Assembly (NCBI GenBank): GCA_963920765.1
Contig: OY987251.1
Span: 11,411,219 to 11,475,218, forward strand
DNA from: Ulota crispa
Taxonomy: Eukaryota; Streptophyta; Bryopsida; Orthotrichales; Orthotrichaceae
DNA length: 64,000 nt
Direction: 5' to 3'
Shown here: positions 58,159 to 64,000 of the stretch, piece by piece
Numbering within the stretch: position 1 is the first letter of the stretch
Layout of the letters: every line of letters starts with the position of its first letter
Made by a program: the position numbers and the translations under genes
Notes under the pieces: model-generated
Databases searched by the model: none
Told to the model about the DNA's origin: nothing
Seen by the model: the letters and a program-made list of their open reading frames with translations, nothing else

Positions 58159-59080
58159 CTTTACACCTAGCAAAAGATAGTAGTTTGTTTAGCAAATTAT
58201 CTAGAGCATAGTTCAGTAGTTTTTTTAAGGGAAAAGTTCATGGATACCCTTGAAGTTTGCAATATTTTCATAGATATGTACCCTTGGTTTTTCAGAATTA
58301 TCACAAATACCCTTGGACCAAAAAAATTAGATGTTTGTTTTTGTTGTGCATGCCACTTCCCTTCTTCCTTTGTGCGTACTCATAATAAGAAAGAAGTAAC
58401 TCAACTAGCATGTTAACTAAAGTTGTCCTCCATTTAAGGTGGAGGCACCTATAACTAATAATGCCTCATACCTAATAAGTAGAGGAGAGGATTTTTGACT
58501 AGTAGAAGAGGGAATTCTAAGTATGGGCAAGGATTTATTTTAGAGATGTATTGACATGTTGGATGGAATTAGGTGCAAGGTGTGAAAGCTTAGAGTTTTG
58601 TAATGAGTGCTTATTGATTAATAGCTAAGTTTATAAAACATTATTTAACCTCAAGGCTTTGATTGGTTTAAATCCTTGAGACAATAACTTTGATGATTTA
58701 GGAGACATTGATTAAGTTTAGTTACATTAGCAATGCATTTACAAAAAAGTCATGACACATGTCCTTTGCTTTTGGTGCCATAATGAGTAGGAAGTGGTTT
58801 CTTTGTTGATTGGAAATGCATGAGTCTAGAAGTTGACAATGGGTTCAAAGCCCTATTGACTCTCAAAATTCACAGTAATTTCAATTTTGGAAATAAAATT
58901 ATGAATAATTTGCAATCCCAATATTTCTTTATCTTCTTGCATGGGAAAAATTTGCATTGCCTCACACTCTTTGTAGTTTGTCACATAATCCCTTGTGTAA
59001 TTGGGTATGGGTGTGCTCACTTTACATAGATTTAGAGTGCTACATTGGTGGTGCTTTGAAAATACTCATAAAAAGCCATA
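58159..59080. other. AT-rich intergenic with a half MITE
   Basis: 58231-58400 repeats the left arm of the GGGAAAATTTCATGG palindromic MITE (32241-32550). No gene seen. Confidence 0.5.
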
Positions 59081-59120
59081 AGCTAGGAGGTCCATAAACC
59101 AACCATTTAAACCTACCTAA

Positions 59121-59690
59121 GCGTATGTTCACACTTGGTCTTAACCTTAAATGACCATAGGGCATAGTATATATATGCTGCCGTATAATTGACATTTGCT
59201 ACAAATAAGAAGTTTTAATTTGGGATCTCAAGTAGCTCACAAGAACCACTTTGATCTATTCTCCAACTATTTTGTTTATCTCAAATGTAGTAAAGGTGTG
59301 AATCTATTCCAAAGACAAGAAAAACACTTCATATTGTACTAGTTGCAATTGCATGCTTAGACGTTCATGGGTTAAAAGGGGTAGTAGCAAAGGAAAACTA
59401 AATGCAGTTGGACACACTTTTAGATTGCATACATATTGCTAATACCCCTCCTAACACCAAGTGTGAACCAATGTCCAAGGAGAGCCAAAAAACAATAGAA
59501 AGTCAACCAAATGAAATGTGCAAAAAATTAATTGAAATCCAAAACAACAGACAAAAAATTGACTAAATTTTTGAAAAATTTCTAATTATAATGTAAGTAT
59601 ACAAGAGATCCACTAAAAAAGCTAGATGAAAATATAAAATATAGACTTTTGAAGCTCAAAATCTCCCCGTACACTAGTGTGAACATACCC
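59121..59690. mobile_element. PIF/Harbinger-like element (GYGTATGTTCACAC ends) with TAA duplication
   Basis: GCGTATGTTCACACTTGG at the left and ACTAGTGTGAACATACCC at the right. TAA lies at 59118-59120 and 59691-59693. It is nested in 59081-59774 and itself contains a piggyBac MITE. Confidence 0.85.
59141..59375 (+). mobile_element. piggyBac-type MITE sharing ends with the transposase-bearing element
   Basis: TTAACCTTAAATGACCATAG at the left and TAGACGTTCATGGGTTAA at the right, 235 bp. Both termini and 50-80 bp inside them resemble the two ends of 38591-46490, so it reads as a deletion derivative of that element. Confidence 0.8.
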
Positions 59691-59862
59691 TAACTCATTA
59701 ATGACAACAATAGATATTCATTCCTAGATACGGAACGCATTTAGAACATGATCGCTTCTAGAGAGCCATCTACCATAGCTTTTTCATTGGTGAGGTGATG
59801 AGGTGAGGTCAGCTGTGGAATCACGCCTGGTCAGCAGGAGTGAGTGCAGGACGAGGTCAGCA

Positions 59863-59870
59863 TGACGTCA
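59863..59870. promoter_or_regulatory. TGACGTCA palindrome (bZIP-type site)
   Basis: A perfect TGACGTCA lies about 1.0 kb upstream of the TIFY start, in GC-richer presumed promoter sequence. This is the classic CRE/TGA-factor motif. Functional use is inference. Confidence 0.35.
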
Positions 59871-60116
59871 CGGATGCCGAAGGGGTATGTCAGCTTAGCG
59901 TAGCCCTGTGTCCTTCACTTTGCTTCATCGTCCTTCGCTCTAGAGCTTAAGCTTACTGTGCAATGCAATTTTCACCACTTGTAAGTTTTATCTTAGCGAT
60001 ATTTTAGATTTATTTTAGATTTTACAGATGCAGTTTGTGCAGCAACGAGGCTGGTGAACAAATCACTCACTCCGGAGATGGCGACGATGCTGCTGTCTTT
60101 AAGAGCCAATTCAGTT

Positions 60117-60868
60117 GTTGGAGCGAGCAGAGCAATGGCAGCATGAGACCTAGGAAGCGCTTGCAACACCGCAGGTTGTATAATCTGGTGCACTTGTGAG
60201 AAGAGCGCCGGTGTGAGGAAGCTTGAGCGAGCGAGCAGAGCAATGGCAGCATGAGACCTAGGAAGCGCTTGCAACACCGCAGGTTGTATAATCTGGTGCA
60301 CTTGTGAGAAGAGCGCAGGTGTGAGGAAGCTTGGGCGAACGAGCAGAGCAATGGCGTGAGACCTAGCGGGCGCAACACCGGAGGTAATAATCTGGTGCGC
60401 ACGCAGGAGTTCTTGTGAGACGAGCGTAGGTTTGAGGAAGCTTGAGCGAGCAGAGCAATGGCGTGAGACCTAGCGAGCGCATCATCGGAGGAAATGTAAT
60501 CTGGTGCGTAGGCAGGAGTTCTTGTGAGACGAGCGCGGGTGTGAGGAAGCTTGAACGAGCAGAAGCAATGGTAGCATGAGATTTAGCTAGCGCAACACCG
60601 GAGGTTATAATCTGGTGCACTTGTGAGAAGAGCACGGGTGTGAGGAAGCTTGAGCGAGCGAATGGCGTGAGACCTAGCGAGCGTATCACCGAAGGTTATA
60701 ATCTGGTGCCTATGCAGGAGCTCTTATGAGAAGAGCGCGGGTGTGAGGAAGCTTGAGCGAGTCGAGCAATGGCGTGAGACTTGGCGAGCGCAACATGGAA
60801 GCTTATAATCTGGTGCACAAAGAGGAGCTACGGTGAGAGGAGCAGGAGGTGTGAGGAAGCTTGTGCAG
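60117..60868. repeat. ~95-115-bp minisatellite immediately upstream of the TIFY gene
   Basis: Seven head-to-tail units carry GAGCAATGGCRKSATGAGAC, CACCGxAGGTTxTATAATCT and GAGGAAGCTTGAGCGAG. The first two units (60125-60333) are nearly identical. The last ends about 30 bp before the start codon. Several 80-110 aa minus-strand ORFs are products of the periodic sequence and are not called as genes. Confidence 0.9.
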
Positions 60869-60899
60869 GCATGATTGTGCACGCGGGGGATCTTCTGTG

Positions 60900-63736
60900 A
60901 TGAAGCGGAATGGGAAGGATGTGGACGAGAGGGCCGTTTTATCGCTGGGAAGCACGAGTAGCGAGGGTGCACGGTGCAGTCAAGATGACACCGATCCGTC
61001 GGAGTCCTTGTGTCTCTCCCTGTTGTCCAGGATTGGGCTCAGCATGCTGGCGGGGAACGCCAGCGGGGTGCGGCCCAACGCGCAACCGAGCTCCTCGGGC
61101 GGTGTTGCAGAGCTGACGCTGCCTCTGCCTCTGCCGCGGTGCTTGAACGCCGATTTGGTTCGGAGGTTGTCAATGCACGATTGCTGGAGGCTGATTCTCG
61201 AACTTGGTAAAGGTTCTGATCCTCATTGGTAGAAAATAATTCCAAAATGACGCTTGTTTAATTTTTTCTTTTGATATTCGTAGCTATTGTTTTGCCTAAT
61301 CAAGGGACCAAATCGAGAAACAAATCAAGCTCATGGACTCTTGAAAAGAAAAGGTCATTGTGCACAAGTTGTACGGGGCAAGTTTGGCTTGTAAAACAAC
61401 TATCATTCAGTCGTGGGGAGATTAAAGGTGGAATTAATGGTCATAATGAAGAATTGCTTAAGTAGCATGAACTAGTTTTTAGTCTTTTTAGTCTTGCAAG
61501 ACTTCTTTACTTAACTTTATAGGTGGAGGAGGGCTGCTAGGGCAATATTCAAGAATGGAGGAATGGTTGATGCTTTGTTGGGGTGACATCTTGCTAGGTG
61601 CATGACAATGTGCATTGCAAGATGAATTGGTTGAATTGTGTGCAATGCACTTTGTTGTGTTTTTTTGTACTTGAGGTGTTGCTTAATTGACATCAATAGA
61701 TTTCCTTTTTTTATTATCCAAATTAGAATGTATTGTTACGTCAACTTTAATGTTTTTGATGGACCAAGCTTGGCACGCAATACACCATGATGTAGGGTCC
61801 ATTAATGATAGCTTTGGTGTGGGACGCCATTGACAAACATAAAAGCATTTCTTTTTTGCACTTTTGTCCAACTTTTGCCTTGTATGATATGGTTGTTGGA
61901 GTTTTTATATATGGATTGAAATAGAAACTCTAGTGTAGCTTGTGCACATTGCTGAGGGAATTTACTCCATAAGGATTGGATAAATAAAAGATGTCTTCAT
62001 TTCAACTTTTACAATTATATTTTACAGATTCTGTACAAACGTTGATGGAGTTTGTTTGTGTCTGTGCAGGGATGCGATGGCCTGTTTGGAAAGAAACAAC
62101 AGCATCACATGCACCTGTAATAGCTAAAATCTCTTTATAACCTCGTAGTTCAAATTTCATATTATATGCTCACTTGATATCTGCGCTAAGGGTAGGAACA
62201 CCCAAAATTGTCACCGTAAAATCATACCCAATGGCTAAGAAGAAGAGAAAACCAACATTGGGTGATGTACATCTTTTAAATTTATTTTCTTAATTCAGAC
62301 ATATCTATTATCTTAAGGAAGCAATTTTGGGGTTTCTTTGTCTTAGATTTCTAAGGAGCCAAACTCTTCTTCTTACTTCGGCAAGTTGTTAGTATGCTTC
62401 AATATTTCAAAATATTTGGTTGCGTGGGATTTTGAGGCAGCTTGAAGTGAAAAAAGAAAATGATGGTTCCACCTTTGCAGTTGCGGATGGTGGCCATCAT
62501 TTGCAAGGCGGACAACCCAATGCACAGCATCGAGAGCAGGACGTGATGACGTTGCTTGCAACTCGGGCCTTAGATGCGCTTGCAGCTCAAGCACCACCTC
62601 GCAAAGTTGCTAGAGCTGGTGAGCCAGACTTCAATATATTTCATTCGAAATTAACCTTTTTGAGCTCTTGATTTGTGCTTTTCGGTTCATCTCCATGCTA
62701 CATTGTTTTTTTTGGGATTACCTCAAGTAGGTGCCACCTATTTACTAAGCGAGTGTCAACAAGTTTTCCTTGCTTTAAGCAACCAAAAGATAAAATGCCG
62801 TCATGCTTGTGGTTTAGGATCTTTAACGGTCATTTTAGTTTGCACAAGTCAAAGTAACAAGCCTCATGTAGGAAGCTTTTCATCCGAACCACCATCATGT
62901 ACACATGAGGTGAGATAAATAACTTGTAGTAATCCTCTAAACTTTTAATACGTTTGAGTTATCAAGTGTCTAGCTTGGGACCTTCTTATCTCAAACTGTT
63001 TTTAATATTCCACATATGAATAATGTGATTGCTTCCTCTTCATGCTATTTAACAATCCAAGTTGCTAACAAGTGACAATTCCTTAGCAGGCATGTTGGCT
63101 CCCAAGCAAATAACACAAGGGAGATTGGATATCAACGTAGCTCCAAGAAATGCCTTACAAGCACCTAGAATACTAACTCCACAAATTTTGCCTGTATTTC
63201 AACATTTAACATCATCATCCAAAGCACCCCCTTCATCTCGAGATATGTAAGGCTTTCTAACCAGTCATTTTCCATTAGATGAAAACTTTGTAAGTTGTTC
63301 TTCAATTTCAGTCAATTTCCAAGTAGTCGACCATCCACATGTCAAAAATTCATGCACTATGAAGATGTCAAAGTATGTGCTGATTTAGAATTTATGTTAA
63401 CAAGGTACCTTTTTGTTGCACAGTCCATTTATTTTTCATGCAAAACCAAAGGATATTCACATATTGAATGCAAGAAACCAAAGTGTCTCGGGGTTAAGAG
63501 TCTTGGGGTCAAATAACCAAGTAGTTTCTTTCTTAATTGACATTTTGTTTCGTGCTTTGTTGTAGTTTTTGGAATATTTGTGGTAATGACAATTATGTCT
63601 CTAATCTTTGGTCTTTGATTGTATCAATTTGAACAGGCCTGCCCCCAAACCCACTTCGAGAAGACCTCAGAGTGCGGAGTTAACTATCTTTTACGATGGT
63701 ATTGTGAATGTGTGTGACAATATTACTCCGGACAAG
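60900..63736 (+). CDS. TIFY-family transcriptional regulator (JAZ/TIFY8-like), partial at right edge
   Basis: Nuclear repressor family acting in jasmonate and related signalling. Five exons join in phase: 60900-61206, 61284-61353, 62437-62618, 63090-63246, 63637-63736, giving 272 aa so far; the gene continues beyond 64000. The last exon encodes AELTIFYDGIVNVCDNITPD, a TIFY motif in its expected setting (compare QLTIFYxGxVxVYDxxxPEK). The N-terminal exon contains LxLxL stretches, SESLCLSLL and AELTLPLPLP, that resemble EAR motifs used to recruit TOPLESS co-repressors. The start at 60900 (MKRNGKDVDERAVLSLG) is the first ATG in this frame after the minisatellite. A Jas or PPD domain would lie outside the window, so the subfamily is open. 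Cys and Asn in VNVCDN are unusual for the motif. Candidate exon 63312-63372 has good splice sites but shifts the frame if included, so it was left out. Confidence 0.85.
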
Positions 63737-64000
63737 GTATTCCTATTTTGCTGAACTCATTTAATACCTACCTGTTTTATTGAGTGAACATGGTTGCGTT
63801 CTATTTATTTACAATATTCATATATTTATCTTCAGGGCTGCTTCAAATTGCAACAAGCTTAGGATAACTATGAATCCACACCTTGATTGCCGCAAACTAT
63901 CATTTCTCTATTTGTATTATCGTACTTTGTTTCATGTCCGCTTGATATCAATATTAGTTTTAGTGTGAAGAAGTAGTGCGTACACGTGTCCTACGTGACA
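63737..64000 (+). other. Start of TIFY intron 5, window edge
   Basis: Donor GACAAG/GTATTC at 63736/63737. The acceptor at 63834 (ATCTTCAG) would give a stop after eight codons in phase 0, so the next coding exon is presumed to lie outside. Confidence 0.5.

Larger units (their letters stand above)
59081..59774. mobile_element. TA-flanked MITE (AGCTAGGAGG family) with two levels of nesting
   Basis: AGCTAGGAGGTCCATAAACC, then AACCTACCTAA is interrupted and resumes as CTAACTCATTAATGACAAC at 59690. The uninterrupted order is seen at 11546-11695. Confidence 0.75.

Noticed and set aside
59993-60972. Four minus-strand ORFs (82-111 aa) with repeated CNLRCC-like peptides
   Set aside because: They are translations of the ~100-bp minisatellite, open only because the unit lacks stops in those frames.
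63312-63372. Extra TIFY exon (IQFPSSRPSTCQKF...)
   Set aside because: Splice sites are good, but its 61 nt shift the following TIFY exon out of frame, while skipping it joins RDM to PAPKPTSRRP perfectly. It may be a minor alternative exon.
63834-63870. Next TIFY exon after acceptor ATCTTCAG
   Set aside because: In phase 0 it stops after eight codons and does not give the expected helical continuation of the TIFY domain.

Overview
This window is nuclear DNA of a land plant. It holds four spliced, intron-containing plant genes set in AT-rich sequence that is saturated with short non-autonomous DNA transposons (MITEs). The genes are a LOB-domain (LBD/ASL) transcription factor, DPM3, a complete EXO1 nuclease and a TIFY-family repressor that runs off the right edge. 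I cannot name the species; a seed-free lineage is possible but nothing here proves it. There is no bacterial or organellar gene content, no CRISPR, no convincing tRNA or rRNA gene and no retrotransposon coding sequence.

Layout: 1-10.0 kb is repeats (nested TTAA-flanked piggyBac-type MITEs and a 2.3 kb palindrome). 10.0-13.6 kb holds a tandem array followed by the LBD gene (+, 3 exons). 13.7-24.7 kb is gene-free and packed with PIF/Harbinger-like, TA-flanked, CACTA and fold-back elements. 24.8-28.3 kb is DPM3 (+, one non-coding and three coding exons). 28.3-30.9 kb is repeats. 30.9-37.5 kb is EXO1 (-, 14 exons, 761 aa, all catalytic residues present, two U12-type introns). 38.6-46.5 kb is a candidate full-length piggyBac element with a decayed but recognisable spliced transposase on the minus strand. 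46.5-59.8 kb is again MITEs, several nested. 59.8-64 kb is the promoter, a 0.75 kb minisatellite and the first five exons of a TIFY gene (+).

The unifying theme is a piggyBac family and its derivatives. About a dozen elements of 58 bp to 2.3 kb begin with TTAACCC and end with GGGTTAA, so the TTAA target site and the terminal CCC/GGG typical of piggyBac are both visible. The decayed transposase in the same window lies between ends matching one of these MITEs (59141-59375). Other MITEs can be sorted by target-site duplication: TTA/TAA (PIF/Harbinger-like), TA (Tc1/mariner-like), TAT plus CACTACAAG ends (CACTA) and a perfect 9-bp duplication (Mutator-like). Neighbouring elements repeatedly share one copy of the target site.

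The four host genes have unrelated roles: developmental transcription, ER dolichol-phosphate-mannose synthesis, DNA repair or recombination, and TIFY-type transcriptional repression. Three of them (LBD, DPM3, EXO1) carry MITEs in introns. Two (LBD, TIFY) have a GC-richer tandem repeat array directly upstream of the start codon.
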